Source: an uncultured Faecalibacterium sp. (GTDB taxonomy: Bacteria > Bacillota > Clostridia > Oscillospirales > Ruminococcaceae). Taken from it: DNA of 64,000 bases. The stretch is taken from NCBI GenBank assembly GCA_937880095.1, contig CALFLK010000023.1, positions 124,001-188,000 of the forward strand. The letters run 5' to 3'. This document shows positions 25,855 through 34,757 of the stretch, piece by piece. Numbering within the stretch: position 1 is the first letter of the stretch; the number at the start of each line of letters is the position of its first letter. The position numbers were made by a program, and so were the translations under genes. The notes beneath the pieces are model-generated. The model worked only from the letters and a program-made list of their open reading frames with translations. It had not been told where the DNA came from and did not search any database.

Positions 25855-26532
25855 ATGGAAGCAGCAAAGCGTAGAAACTGCATTTTGTGCATCGTTTGTT
25901 TTTGTGCGCTGACGATGAGCTTGGTAGACGGCATCCTGAATCCCATTTACCCTGTGAAAGCTGCCATTAAACTAGTACTGTTTTTACTGATTCCGCTGGT
26001 GGGTTACTATCGCTTCACACCCGATGAATTGCGCTCGATTTTTCGTTCCGGTAAGCGCGCATTGTATAAGGCTCTGTTATTGGGTGTTGGCGTATATCTT
26101 TTGATTGTGGGCGCATACTTTGCGCTGCGACCATTTTATGATTTTTCCACCATCACGACACAGCTCGCTGCGGGTGAGGGCGTTCATGCCGGAAACTTTT
26201 TGTATGTGGGTACTTATATCGCGATTGTCAATTCGCTGCTGGAGGAATTGTTCTTCCGCGGCTTTGCCTTTTTGACCTTGCGGCGCTATCTGAAACCTGG
26301 TGTGGCGTGCTGTATCAGTGCGCTGGCGTTTGCACTATACCATGTGGGTATGACGACGGGCTGGTTCAGTCCGGTTTTGTTTGTGCTGGCTTTGCTGGGC
26401 TTGTTTGTAGGCGGCTGTCTGTTTAATGCGCTGGACTGGCGCAGCGGAAGCATTTGGGCGTCCTGGCTGCTGCACTTTTGCGCAAATGCGGCAATCAATA
26501 CCGTTGGATGTATTTTGATGGGAATTTTTTAA
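25855..26532 (+). CDS. CPBP-family intramembrane glutamic protease
   Basis: Polytopic membrane protein of 225 residues with the Rce1/CAAX-protease motif SLLEELFFRGF near residue 140, the second-motif His in FALYHVG, and a third in LLHFCANAA. Family members cleave proteins in the membrane or support bacteriocin immunity; the substrate here is unknown. The start is chosen after AAAGGAATCAGAAAGAA; an ATG 33 bases earlier lacks a site. It lies behind the tandem 17-base repeats and has no obvious partner gene. Confidence 0.88.
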   Translation: MEAAKRRNCILCIVCFCALTMSLVDGILNPIYPVKAAIKLVLFLLIPLVGYYRFTPDELRSIFRSGKRALYKALLLGVGVYLLIVGAYFALRPFYDFSTITTQLAAGEGVHAGNFLYVGTYIAIVNSLLEELFFRGFAFLTLRRYLKPGVACCISALAFALYHVGMTTGWFSPVLFVLALLGLFVGGCLFNALDWRSGSIWASWLLHFCANAAINTVGCILMGIF

Positions 26533-26589
26533 ACAAAACAAAAATAGTGTCCTCATGGGGCGAATGTCTATTTTGTGATTCGGTTCCAC

Positions 26590-26618
26590 TTGACGGAACA
26601 GCGAAAATAGAGTATACT
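26590..26618 (+). promoter_or_regulatory. tRNA-Gln promoter
   Basis: TTGACG and TATACT are separated by 17 bases, 28 bases ahead of the tRNA. Confidence 0.85.
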
Positions 26619-26645
26619 TTGCAAGAATCATAAAAATACATATGA

Positions 26646-26716
26646 TGCCCAGTAGCCAAGCGGTAAGGCAGGGGACTTTGACTCCCCCATCGTAGGTTCA
26701 ACTCCTGCCTGGGCAA
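26646..26716 (+). tRNA. tRNA-Gln (anticodon TTG)
   Basis: Cloverleaf with acceptor TGCCCAG/CTGGGCA, D arm AGCCAAGCGGTAAGGC, anticodon stem GGGGA/TCCCC around CTTTGAC (anticodon TTG), and T arm GTAGG-TTCAACT-CCTGC. CCA is not encoded. It has its own promoter and terminator. Confidence 0.95.
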
Positions 26717-26721
26717 TTTAT

Positions 26722-26750
26722 AAAAAGGCATCCTTTGGATGCCTTTTTTC
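26722..26750 (+). terminator. Terminator after tRNA-Gln
   Basis: AAGGCATCC and GGATGCCTT form a stem with a T6 tail. Confidence 0.9.
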
Positions 26751-26895
26751 TTTTGTACGAAAAGCGGAATCACCATAAAACATACAATGCAGCTGCAGCA
26801 GAAATAAAAGCGGTATGGTGTGATGGGATTAATTCACGCATGGAAAGCGAAGATTCTTCGATGAAAAAAGTTTTGCACAGTTCATGGGTGAGATG

Positions 26896-26924
26896 TGGAA
26901 AACGAAATAGAATTCTGATACAAT
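26896..26924 (+). promoter_or_regulatory. Promoter of the lytic transglycosylase gene
   Basis: TGGAAA and TACAAT are 17 bases apart, with an extended -10 TG one base before TACAAT. Confidence 0.6.
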
Positions 26925-26964
26925 CCAAGTGAGTACGATGAAATACAAAATGAGGAAATCAAAT

Positions 26965-28146
26965 ATGGACCCGAACGAAAAAGAAAATAATACAGAACAG
27001 CAAACAGGGCCTGTATGGGATGTAAGACCGCCCAGGGTAAGCCCGTGGATGCGTCTGTTTCAAATTGCATCAGCAGTGCTGGCAATTGGTGTTGTCGTGA
27101 TTGGTATTGGTACTGCATGGAATCATCGCCCCACATACAGTGCCTTTGCAGCAGCAACCCCACGCCCTACAGCAACCTATAAGCCGTCAACTCCCAAGCC
27201 GACAGCAACACCGGAGGAGCCGGAACCCTCAGAGGAACCGGATGCTACGCTGAAGCCTTTGTCGGATGAGGAAATCGAAGCACTTTTGCTGGAATTGGGA
27301 ATCACGCAGGAAAAGCTGGATATTTTGAATGAAAGCGTTGAGGTAGATACCAAGGACACGACCTACGATACGGCAAAGGACTACTTTGGTGAAGAGGACG
27401 CAAAGCTGGATTATTTTGATCCGCCCCCTCCGCCCCCGGTAGTAACACCAGAGCCGACACCGGCGCCTACTCCGGAACCTACCCCAGAGCCTACACCAAC
27501 TCCCACACCGGAGCCAACCCCAGAACCGGAAATTACACCGGAACCTACACCGGATGAAAACGGCGATATTCCAACAGCAGAACCCACCCCGGAATCTACG
27601 CCCACCCCGGAGAAAACCCCGGAGCCTACGGCGGAACCCACCGCAACCCCGGTAGCAACACCGCCCACGGATGGTCCGGTGATGCAGGGTGTTGGCGATT
27701 CGGATTTGATTCGCCGCTATAATGATTGGGATGCTGGTTTGAAGCAGTACACCTGGCAGATGGCAAAGCATTACAACGTGAGTTACGAGCTGGTGCTGGC
27801 AATTATCTATAATGAAAGTCGTTTTATACCGGGCTTGACCCATGTGAACAGCAACGGTACCACGGACTGGGGACTGATGCAGGTGAACGATGTGTGCTTT
27901 GATTTGCTGCACCGCCAGCTGGGCATTCAATCTATGGAAGAACTGCTGGACCCGTATAAGTCCATTCAGGCGGGCTGTGCCATTTTGGGTTATCACCGCC
28001 GCTATGTGGATAATGAAGAAGATGCATTGCTGCGCTATCAGGTTGGTGCAGGCAACTATCAGGCATATAAGGAAATGGGAAAAGTTCCTTTGGTACATAC
28101 CAAGACGATTGGCTGGCGTGACCAGCTGATTGCAGCGGGTGTATAA
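26965..28146 (+). CDS. Membrane-anchored lytic transglycosylase (SLT) with Thr-Pro-Glu-Pro linker
   Basis: Predicted muramidase-like lytic transglycosylase of 393 residues. Residues about 36-56 are a membrane anchor. A disordered region rich in TPEP and PTPEP repeats (about 140-235) spans the wall. Residues about 240-390 are the SLT domain, with the catalytic Glu in AIIYNESRF, the GLMQVN motif, and GCAILGYHRRY. The start MDPNEKEN follows GAGGAAATC. It is monocistronic. The low-complexity linker is not a CRISPR or an indel-prone DNA repeat. Confidence 0.92.
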   Translation: MDPNEKENNTEQQTGPVWDVRPPRVSPWMRLFQIASAVLAIGVVVIGIGTAWNHRPTYSAFAAATPRPTATYKPSTPKPTATPEEPEPSEEPDATLKPLSDEEIEALLLELGITQEKLDILNESVEVDTKDTTYDTAKDYFGEEDAKLDYFDPPPPPPVVTPEPTPAPTPEPTPEPTPTPTPEPTPEPEITPEPTPDENGDIPTAEPTPESTPTPEKTPEPTAEPTATPVATPPTDGPVMQGVGDSDLIRRYNDWDAGLKQYTWQMAKHYNVSYELVLAIIYNESRFIPGLTHVNSNGTTDWGLMQVNDVCFDLLHRQLGIQSMEELLDPYKSIQAGCAILGYHRRYVDNEEDALLRYQVGAGNYQAYKEMGKVPLVHTKTIGWRDQLIAAGV

Positions 28147-28160
28147 GAAAACGATACGTT

Positions 28161-28205
28161 AAAAAGCAGCTCTGTTTTGTACAATCAAAACAGAGCTGCT
28201 TTTTG
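28161..28205 (+). terminator. Terminator after the lytic transglycosylase gene
   Basis: AAAAAGCAGCTCTGTTTTG and its complement form one of the longest perfect stems in the window, ending in T5. Confidence 0.93.
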
Positions 28206-28278
28206 TGCGAAAAGTGCGGCGAAATTTTGATTTTCAGGAAGAAAGCACCGCCTGATGTGAAATATTTTGTAAAGTATA

Positions 28279-28307
28279 TTGACTTTTCACATGGGCGATG
28301 TTATACT
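28279..28307 (+). promoter_or_regulatory. ylxM-ffh promoter
   Basis: TTGACT and TATACT are separated by 17 bases. A leader hairpin (GTAAAGC and GCTTTAC) follows at about 28315-28335. Confidence 0.85.
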
Positions 28308-28378
28308 GCGTTACGGTAAAGCAATATGGCTTTACGGTGTAAGATATTTTCTGAGTTTTCTGTTAGAGGTGCGGAGAA

Positions 28379-28759
28379 ATGGCCAAAAATCTGGAAATGA
28401 GTTATCTTCTGGACTTTTATGGCAATGCACTGACGAAAAAACAGCAGGAAATGATGGTGCAGTATTATAACGACGACCTTTCGCTGAGCGAAATCGGCGA
28501 GAACTTCGGCATTACTCGCCAAGGTGTGCGGGATGCCATCAAGCATGGTGAAAGCAGTTTGCTGGAGCTGGAAGAAAAGGTCGGCTTTGCTGCTCGCTAT
28601 CGTCTGGTACAGGATAAGCTCATTGATATGGAGCAGATCATCCGCAAGGCGAAGTTTGATATTTCTGGTAAATATGGCGGCTACAATTCCGGCGATTTTG
28701 ACCGAACGCTGGATCAGCTGCTTTCCATTGTTCGTTCCATCGAAGAATCTGAGGACTGA
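28379..28759 (+). CDS. ylxM: YlxM-family DNA-binding protein
   Basis: Small helix-turn-helix protein (126 residues) found next to ffh in most Firmicutes and thought to aid signal recognition particle function. The sigma-factor-like helix-turn-helix is LSLSEIGENFGITRQGVRDAIKHGES at about residues 35-60; the C-terminal half is helical. It lies 13 bases before ffh with its own promoter upstream. AGAGGTGCGGAGAA precedes the ATG. Confidence 0.93.
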   Translation: MAKNLEMSYLLDFYGNALTKKQQEMMVQYYNDDLSLSEIGENFGITRQGVRDAIKHGESSLLELEEKVGFAARYRLVQDKLIDMEQIIRKAKFDISGKYGGYNSGDFDRTLDQLLSIVRSIEESED

Positions 28760-28772
28760 GAAAGGAGACCAA

Positions 28773-30119
28773 ATGGCATTCGAATCTCTTTCCGACCGGT
28801 TAGCCGGTGTATTCAAAAAGCTGAAAAACCACGGCAAGCTCAGCGAGGCAGACGTTAAGGCTGCCATGCGTGAAGTTCGTATGGCCCTTTTGGAGGCAGA
28901 CGTTAACTTCAAGGTCGCCAAGGACTTCTGCGCCAAGGTATCCGAGCGCGCTATGGGTCAGGAGGTCATGGAGAGCCTGACCCCTGCACAGCAGGTCATC
29001 AAAATTGTCAACGAAGAGCTGACCAATTTGATGGGCGGCACCGAAGATGTTCAGCTGCACATCAAGAATAAAGGCCAGACCGTGGTTATGCTTTGCGGTC
29101 TGCAGGGTAATGGTAAAACCACCCATGCAGCAAAGCTGGCAAAGTATTACCGCAAGCAGGGTCGCCGTCCGCTGCTGGTTGCCTGCGATATTTACCGCCC
29201 CGCTGCAATCGATCAGCTGGAAGTCGTCGGTAAGCAGGTAGAAGTTCCTGTGTTCAGCATGGGCACCAATGAAAAGCCCGCAGTGATTGCTCAGAAGGCA
29301 CTGGCACACGCTCGTGACTATGGCAATGATCTGGTGATTCTGGATACCGCTGGCCGCCTGCAGATCGACGAAGTGCTGATGCAGGAGCTGGTTGACCTGA
29401 AAGAAGCCGTACACGTTGACAGCACACTGCTGGTCGTGGACGCAATGGCAGGTCAGGACGCAGTCAGCGTAGCAAAGACCTTTAACGAAATGGTCGGCGT
29501 GGATAGTGTCATCCTGACCAAGACTGACGGCGATACCCGTGGCGGTGCAGCACTGAGCGTTCTGGCTGTTACCGGCAAGCCGATTTTGTTCCAGGGCGTA
29601 GGCGAAAAGCTGGACGATCTGGAAGCATTCCATCCGGCACGCATGGCAAGCCGCATTCTGGGCATGGGCGACGTTTTGAGCCTGATTGAAAAGGCACAGG
29701 ACAGCGCAGATATGGCTGCTGCGGAAAAGACCGCACAGCGTATGATGGAAAACAAGTTCGACATGAACGATATGTTGGACCAGTTCGCTCAGATCAAAAA
29801 GATGGGCGGCGCATCCGCTATGCTGAACATGATGCCCGGCGGTGCAAACATTGATCCCAGCCAGGTGGACGAAAAGATGATGGACCGCGTTGAGGCTATC
29901 ATCTTGAGTATGACCCCGGCAGAGCGCGAGAATCCTTCCATCATCAATCCCAAGCGTAAGCGCCGCATTGCTGCTGGCAGCGGTACCCGCGTACAGGACG
30001 TCAACCAGCTGCTGAAGCAGTTTGAGATGATGCAGAAGCTGATGAAGCAGATGAAGAAGAGCCCCAAGGGCTTTGCCCGCCGCATGAGCAAATTCGGCGG
30101 CATGAAGGGTATGTTCTAA
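28773..30119 (+). CDS. ffh: Signal recognition particle protein Ffh
   Basis: GTPase of the signal recognition particle that targets membrane proteins co-translationally. The 448-residue protein has the N domain, G1 GLQGNGKTTHAAKLA (near residue 107), the DIYRPAAIDQL insertion, G3 DTAGR, G4 TKTDGDTRGG, and a Met-rich M domain with the RNA-binding helix NPKRKRRIAAGSGT. Start ATG 28773 follows GAAAGGAGACCAA. It is co-transcribed with ylxM and probably followed by rpsP. Confidence 0.97.
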   Translation: MAFESLSDRLAGVFKKLKNHGKLSEADVKAAMREVRMALLEADVNFKVAKDFCAKVSERAMGQEVMESLTPAQQVIKIVNEELTNLMGGTEDVQLHIKNKGQTVVMLCGLQGNGKTTHAAKLAKYYRKQGRRPLLVACDIYRPAAIDQLEVVGKQVEVPVFSMGTNEKPAVIAQKALAHARDYGNDLVILDTAGRLQIDEVLMQELVDLKEAVHVDSTLLVVDAMAGQDAVSVAKTFNEMVGVDSVILTKTDGDTRGGAALSVLAVTGKPILFQGVGEKLDDLEAFHPARMASRILGMGDVLSLIEKAQDSADMAAAEKTAQRMMENKFDMNDMLDQFAQIKKMGGASAMLNMMPGGANIDPSQVDEKMMDRVEAIILSMTPAERENPSIINPKRKRRIAAGSGTRVQDVNQLLKQFEMMQKLMKQMKKSPKGFARRMSKFGGMKGMF

Positions 30120-30159
30120 ATCCTTTCCTTATGTTTCGGTAATAACCCAAAAGCCAGGA

Positions 30160-30212
30160 GGCCCCAGGGTTTTACAATAAAAAAGCCCCACGGGGCCACA
30201 CATTTTTTCTAT
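30160..30212 (+). promoter_or_regulatory. Possible rpsP leader structure with two alternative hairpins
   Basis: GGCCCC (30160-30165) can pair with GGGGCC (30192-30197), or GCCCC (30185-30189) can pair with GGGGC (30192-30196); ACACATTTTTT follows. The two pairings exclude one another, so an attenuator of the ribosomal operon is possible. Weak evidence. Confidence 0.35.
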
Positions 30213-30234
30213 TTATTTTTGGAGGTATTTCATT

Positions 30235-30477
30235 ATGGCAGTTAAGATCAGACTGCGCCGCATGGGCGCAAAGAAGGCTCCCTTCTACCGTGTTGTTGTC
30301 GCTGACAGCCGCTTCCCCCGCGATGGCCGTTTCATCGAAGAGATCGGCACCTACGATCCCACCCGTGAGCCTTCCGTTGTGAACATCGACGCTGACAAGG
30401 CAAAGCAGTGGATCGCTAACGGCGCTCAGCCCACCGACACTGTCCGTGTTCTGCTGAAGAAGTCCAACATTCTGTAA
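30235..30477 (+). CDS. rpsP: 30S ribosomal protein S16
   Basis: Small-subunit protein of 80 residues with the typical N-terminus [24 protein letters not shown] and the DPTREP...D..KA..W...[10 protein letters not shown] pattern. A good TTTGGAGGTATTTC site precedes it. It begins the conserved rpsP-khpA-rimM-trmD order. Confidence 0.98.
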   Translation: MAVKIRLRRMGAKKAPFYRVVVADSRFPRDGRFIEEIGTYDPTREPSVVNIDADKAKQWIANGAQPTDTVRVLLKKSNIL

Positions 30478-30496
30478 TTGAATGGAGGTTAGATCC

Positions 30497-30730
30497 ATGC
30501 AGGAACTGTTGTTGGCTGTGGCCAAGGGCCTCGTGGAAGATAAGGACGCTGTTTCCGTAACGGTGGACGCTCCTCGCGAGGACGGTACGATCGTCTACCA
30601 CCTGAAGGTGACGGAGAACGATATGGGCCGAGTCATTGGCAAACAGGGACGCATCGCAAAGGCTATTCGCGTGGTCATGCGTGCTGCATCCGTGCGCGTC
30701 GGAGAAAAGGTCCTGGTCGAGATCGACTGA
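30497..30730 (+). CDS. khpA: KH-domain RNA-binding protein KhpA
   Basis: RNA-binding protein of 77 residues (YlqC family) with one KH domain; the GxxG loop is VIGKQGRIAKAIR. In other Firmicutes it pairs with KhpB/EloR and affects cell elongation and small RNAs (family knowledge). The start MQELLL follows GGAGG by eight bases; an ATG at 30482 lies before that site. It lies between rpsP and rimM. Confidence 0.94.
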   Translation: MQELLLAVAKGLVEDKDAVSVTVDAPREDGTIVYHLKVTENDMGRVIGKQGRIAKAIRVVMRAASVRVGEKVLVEID

Positions 30731-30735
30731 CAGCA

Positions 30736-30776
30736 AGACGCCCTTTGCCCTGTGCAAAGGGCGTCTTTTATTTTTG
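30736..30776 (+). terminator. Terminator between khpA and rimM
   Basis: AGACGCCCTTTG and CAAAGGGCGTCT form a perfect 12-base stem with a TTTATTTTT tail. It splits the ribosomal operon, with partial read-through likely. Confidence 0.88.
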
Positions 30777-30802
30777 TATTAGAAAAAAGTGAGGTACCCC
30801 TT

Positions 30803-31357
30803 ATGATTCGTGCTTATCTGGAAGCCGGTAAGCTGGTCACCACCCACGGTGTGCGCGGCGAACTGAAAATGGAGCTGTGGTGCGGCGAAGCTGCGCTGCT
30901 CAAGCGCGCAAAGACCCTGTATGGCACTGCCGAAGGCGGCAAGCCGGTTGGGGTGCAGTCTCTGCGTCAGCTGCCCAACAATATGGCAATTATCAAGCTA
31001 GAGGGCGTGGATGATATGGATAACGCCCGTCGTCTGGTGGGCAGTATGCTGTACTTTGACCGCAAGGATGTGCGCCTGGCAAAGGGCGTATGTTTTATTT
31101 CTGACCTGCTGGGCTGCGAGGTACAGGATGCAGATACCGGTCGTGTGTACGGTACCGTCAAGAGCGTGACCCATCCCGGCCCGCAGGATATTTACACTGT
31201 AACTACGCCTTCCGGTGAGGAGCGTATGTTCCCCGGTGTGCCGGCATTTCTGGTGGATAAGCAGCCGGAAGAAGGCCGTATTTTGATTCGCCCGATTCCC
31301 GGTATGTTCGATGATGATGTAATTCTGGATGCACCACAAGCAGGGGAGGAAGCATAA
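30803..31357 (+). CDS. rimM: Ribosome maturation factor RimM
   Basis: Binds S19 and helps 30S head assembly. The 184-residue protein has the N-terminal RimM domain (AGKLVTTHGVRGELKMELW) and a C-terminal PRC-barrel (DLLGCEVQDADTGRVYGTVKSV...FLVDKQPEEGRILIRPIPGM). ATG 30803 follows GTGAGG. Its stop is one base before the trmD start. Confidence 0.95.
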   Translation: MIRAYLEAGKLVTTHGVRGELKMELWCGEAALLKRAKTLYGTAEGGKPVGVQSLRQLPNNMAIIKLEGVDDMDNARRLVGSMLYFDRKDVRLAKGVCFISDLLGCEVQDADTGRVYGTVKSVTHPGPQDIYTVTTPSGEERMFPGVPAFLVDKQPEEGRILIRPIPGMFDDDVILDAPQAGEEA

Positions 31358-31358
31358 T

Positions 31359-32171
31359 ATGGGTATGCGAGTGGATATTGCCACCTTGTTCCCTGAGATG
31401 TGTCAGCGTGTTCTGGATGAAAGTATCCTTGGCCGTGCAGCAAAACGGGGCCATATTGAAACGCACAGCCATCAAATTCGGGACTATACGCTGAATAAAC
31501 AAAAGCAAACGGACGATTATCCTTATGGTGGCGGTTGCGGTATGGTCATGTACGCCCAGCCCATCGCGGACTGCCTGCGTGATATTGAGCGTCAGGTAAC
31601 CGAGCAGGGACGTCCCAAGCCCCACGTCATTTTTATGACGCCGGGTGGTGCAAAGTTTGATGAAGAACACGCCAAGCGTCTGGCACAGTACGACAACCTG
31701 ACCTTTGTCTGCGGCCATTACGAAGGCATTGATGAACGCGTCATTGATGCTTTTGCGGATGAGCAGCTGAGTCTGGGCGATTTCGTACTGACTGGCGGCG
31801 AGCTGGCTGCACTGGCAGTAGCTGACAGCGTGCTGCGTTTGCAGCCGGGTGTTTTGGCAGAACAAAAGGGCTATGAGGATGAGAGCTTCTGGGATGGTCT
31901 GCTGGAATATCCCCAGTACACCCGACCGGAAGTTTGGGAAGGCCGTGCAGTGCCGTCGATCCTGCTCAGCGGTGACCATGGAAAAGTGGATGCCTGGCGC
32001 ATGGAACAGAGCAAACAGCGCACCAAGGAGCGCCGACCAGACCTGTGGGAAGCATACGAAAAAGCACATCCCGCGGTACCTGAAAAGAAGCGCAAGCGCC
32101 GCAAGCATTCCGCGCCCAAAACCGAGATTGTGGAAAACTTTTGTGTTAGCGCACAATCGGATGAAAAATAA
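31359..32171 (+). CDS. trmD: tRNA (guanine-N1-)-methyltransferase TrmD
   Basis: Knotted SPOUT enzyme that methylates G37 of tRNAs using S-adenosylmethionine. The 270-residue protein contains IATLFPEM, DYPYGGGCGMVM, CGHYEGIDERV and the knot region SLGDFVLTGGELAAL. It is roughly 20-30 residues longer than usual because of a basic tail (KKRKRRKHSAPK followed by an acidic end). GGGGAGGAAGC, inside the end of rimM, is its ribosome site. Confidence 0.96.
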   Translation: MGMRVDIATLFPEMCQRVLDESILGRAAKRGHIETHSHQIRDYTLNKQKQTDDYPYGGGCGMVMYAQPIADCLRDIERQVTEQGRPKPHVIFMTPGGAKFDEEHAKRLAQYDNLTFVCGHYEGIDERVIDAFADEQLSLGDFVLTGGELAALAVADSVLRLQPGVLAEQKGYEDESFWDGLLEYPQYTRPEVWEGRAVPSILLSGDHGKVDAWRMEQSKQRTKERRPDLWEAYEKAHPAVPEKKRKRRKHSAPKTEIVENFCVSAQSDEK

Positions 32172-32246
32172 CTAGAAAAGTTGCACAAAGGTCTGGCGGC
32201 GTTCATAGACGGATTGGAGAAAGCGACAAAAAAACGATTTTACGCT

Positions 32247-32275
32247 GTACAACTGCTGTCTAATGAGATAAAATA
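32247..32275 (+). promoter_or_regulatory. Probable HPr promoter
   Basis: TGTACA and TAAAAT are 17 bases apart, about 75 bases before the HPr start. Confidence 0.5.
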
Positions 32276-32349
32276 GACGCAAGGGAGCTGTTAGGCCCCG
32301 ATTTTCGAGTTGATCGCATCACGATTATACAGATAGGAGCGACTGAGCT

Positions 32350-32613
32350 ATGTACGTGAAGGAAGTTACTGTTGAAAATCAGGTGGGTCTGCACGCCCGT
32401 CCTGCTACCTTCTTTATCCAGAAGGCAAATGAATTTAAGTCCAGCATTTGGGTTGAGAAGGAAGAGCGCCGTGTCAACGCTAAGAGCCTGCTGGGCGTTC
32501 TGTCCCTGGGCATCGTAGGCGGCACCAGCATCCGCATCATTGCGGACGGCACTGACGAGCAGGCTGCTGTTGAAGGTCTGGTCAAGCTGGTTGAATCTGG
32601 CTTTGCTGGCTAA
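32350..32613 (+). CDS. ptsH: HPr-family phosphocarrier protein
   Basis: Phosphotransferase-system carrier and catabolite-repression signal. The 87-residue protein keeps the phosphorylated His in VGLHARPAT (residue 15) and the regulatory Ser in NAKSLLGVLSLGI (about residue 46), so both roles are possible. No enzyme I gene is adjacent. It is monocistronic with its own terminator. Confidence 0.93.
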   Translation: MYVKEVTVENQVGLHARPATFFIQKANEFKSSIWVEKEERRVNAKSLLGVLSLGIVGGTSIRIIADGTDEQAAVEGLVKLVESGFAG

Positions 32614-32637
32614 TCAACTGTTTTCAATGGAGTTCTA

Positions 32638-32677
32638 CCGCTATTCCAGCGTTTGCCGGGGTAGCGGCTTTTTTTAT
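32638..32677 (+). terminator. Terminator after HPr
   Basis: CCGCTATTCC pairs with GGGGTAGCGG (two G-T pairs), followed by CTTTTTTTA. Confidence 0.82.
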
Positions 32678-32770
32678 ACCGAGAATAGCCGGTCAGGTAT
32701 TGGCGCAGGCTGTTGGGGGAGCAATCAGCGGTCAAACCCGCTGGAACCATAAAAGGCGGGAGGGTGCGCC

Positions 32771-34621
32771 ATGACCAAAGCGGAGCTGTATCAAAAAGCC
32801 TGTATGCTGCCGATGCTGCCGGGCGTTTATATCATTCGGGACAAGACAGATACGATTATCTATATCGGCAAAGCCAAGCGGCTGCGCAACCGTGTCAGCC
32901 AGTATTTCCGCGAGGGCATACCCCACGATAACAAGGTTACACAGATGATTCGTCATGCCTACACCTTTGATGTGATTGTCTGCCAGAGTGAATTCGAAGC
33001 GCTGGTGCTGGAAGCAAGCCAGATTAAAGCACACACCCCAAAATATAATATCCTGCTGAAAGATGATAAAGGGTACAGTTATATTCGCATTTCCAAAGAG
33101 GCATGGCCCAGACTTTCCTTTGTTTTGCAGAAAGAGGATGACGGTGCCGAGTATATCGGACCCTATACCTCGTCTTTTGCTGCACGGGAAATGGCTGAAA
33201 GCGCAATGGACGCCTTTTTGCTGCCCCGCTGCAGCCGACGCTTCCCGGAAGATTTCGGTAAAAGCAGACCCTGTCTGAATGCGCATATCGGGAAGTGCAT
33301 GGGTGTATGTACCGGAAAAATCAGCCAGCAGGCTTATAACGAGGCCATACAGGGTGCCATCCATCTGATTAAATATGGCAAGAAAGATATTTTGCGTTCG
33401 CTGACCCAGCGTATGGAAGCAGCATCGGAAAAGCTGGACTTTGAACACGCCGCTCTGCTGCGTGATCAGATTCGTGCGATTGAAAAGGTCAGTGCGGGGC
33501 AGAAAGTCGTGGTTGACCCAGATGTGGAAATGGATGTGTGCGCACTGGCAGGTACACCGAACAGCGTGTGTGCAGCGGTATTGCGGTTCCGTCAGGGACG
33601 ATTGACGGATAAGCGGGAATTTCTGTTCCATGATACCGCAGACATTGCGCAGACACGAAACGAATTTCTGGCACGCTATTATCTGGACCATGAGGATGAA
33701 AAATTACCTCGTGTGGTAGCGGTGGATGCTTTGCCGGAGGACGCAGCATCCTTGCATCGTTTGCTGGAACAGCGCCGTGGAACACGGGTGCAGCTGTATG
33801 TACCCCAGCGTGGTGATGTGGCGCATCTGGTGGAAATGGCGCACACCAATGCGGTGGAGCGTCTCGCACGGGAAAGCGGTCGCTATGCAAGAGAACAAAA
33901 GACTTTGGATGAGCTGGCACAGCTGCTGGGATTGTCGAAAGCTCCGAGAAATATTGAAAGCTACGATATTTCCAACTGGGGTGATGGTACCAGTGTATGT
34001 GGTATGGTTACTTTCCGGGATGGAAAACCCTATAAAGCCGGTTATCGCCGCTTTAAGATGCAGACGGTGTTTGGCACTGACGACTATGCCAGTATGGCAG
34101 AAACCCTGAGCCGTCGCTGCAATGAATACGAAAAGTTTGCGGTAGCGGGTGTGACCAGTGAAAACTGGTTTGCCCAGAAACCGGATCTGATTTTGCTGGA
34201 CGGTGGCAGAGGACAGGTCAGTACAGTGCGAGCAATACTCAAAGGTCGTGCGATGGAGGATGTGCCGTTGTATGGTATGGTGAAAGATGATCATCACCGC
34301 ACACGCGGTATTATTGATGATACCGGACGGGAAATCAGCCTGAATATGAATCGCAGTACCTATGCCTTTGTCAGCAGCATTCAGGATGAAGCCCACCGCT
34401 TTGCCAATGCGTATCGCAAGCAGCAGATGAAAAAGAAGAGCTATGCATCCGCACTGACGGAGATTCCCGGTGTAGGTCCGGCAACTGCAAAAGTTTTGAT
34501 GCGTACGTTTGGTACGGTAACCGCTGTGCGGGAAGCCGATGTGGAAACATTGCAAAAGGCACCGGGTGTGGGCGAAAAAATGGCGCAGACGATTTTTGCA
34601 CATTTTCACCCGGAACAGTGA
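32771..34621 (+). CDS. uvrC: UvrABC excinuclease subunit C
   Basis: Makes both incisions in nucleotide excision repair. The 616-residue protein has the N-terminal GIY-YIG nuclease (GVYIIRDKTDTIIYIGKAKRL), a UVR helical motif (LDFEHAALLRDQI), the RNase H-like nuclease half (ESYDISNWGDGTSVCGMV, LILLDGGRGQV) and two helix-hairpin-helix motifs (IPGVGPATAKVLM, APGVGEKMA). GGGAGGGTGCGCC precedes the ATG. Normal size. Confidence 0.97.
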   Translation: MTKAELYQKACMLPMLPGVYIIRDKTDTIIYIGKAKRLRNRVSQYFREGIPHDNKVTQMIRHAYTFDVIVCQSEFEALVLEASQIKAHTPKYNILLKDDKGYSYIRISKEAWPRLSFVLQKEDDGAEYIGPYTSSFAAREMAESAMDAFLLPRCSRRFPEDFGKSRPCLNAHIGKCMGVCTGKISQQAYNEAIQGAIHLIKYGKKDILRSLTQRMEAASEKLDFEHAALLRDQIRAIEKVSAGQKVVVDPDVEMDVCALAGTPNSVCAAVLRFRQGRLTDKREFLFHDTADIAQTRNEFLARYYLDHEDEKLPRVVAVDALPEDAASLHRLLEQRRGTRVQLYVPQRGDVAHLVEMAHTNAVERLARESGRYAREQKTLDELAQLLGLSKAPRNIESYDISNWGDGTSVCGMVTFRDGKPYKAGYRRFKMQTVFGTDDYASMAETLSRRCNEYEKFAVAGVTSENWFAQKPDLILLDGGRGQVSTVRAILKGRAMEDVPLYGMVKDDHHRTRGIIDDTGREISLNMNRSTYAFVSSIQDEAHRFANAYRKQQMKKKSYASALTEIPGVGPATAKVLMRTFGTVTAVREADVETLQKAPGVGEKMAQTIFAHFHPEQ

Positions 34622-34686
34622 AAAACTTTGCTGCTTTTGCGATTTTGTAAAAAGCACGTTGGAGTGATAAAAACCGCGCGTCAGGG

Positions 34687-34715
34687 TTGACAAATACAAG
34701 AAAGGTTGCTTTAAT
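34687..34715 (+). promoter_or_regulatory. rsmD promoter
   Basis: TTGACA and TTTAAT are 17 bases apart, 43 bases ahead of the rsmD start. Confidence 0.75.
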
Positions 34716-34757
34716 CTATACATTGTGGACAGTGAACGGTAAAAAGGAGGAATGACC

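Noticed and set aside
27430..27680. Repetitive DNA that could be taken for a CRISPR or satellite
   Set aside because: It codes for the Thr-Pro-Glu-Pro linker of the lytic transglycosylase; units are short, imperfect and lack spacers.
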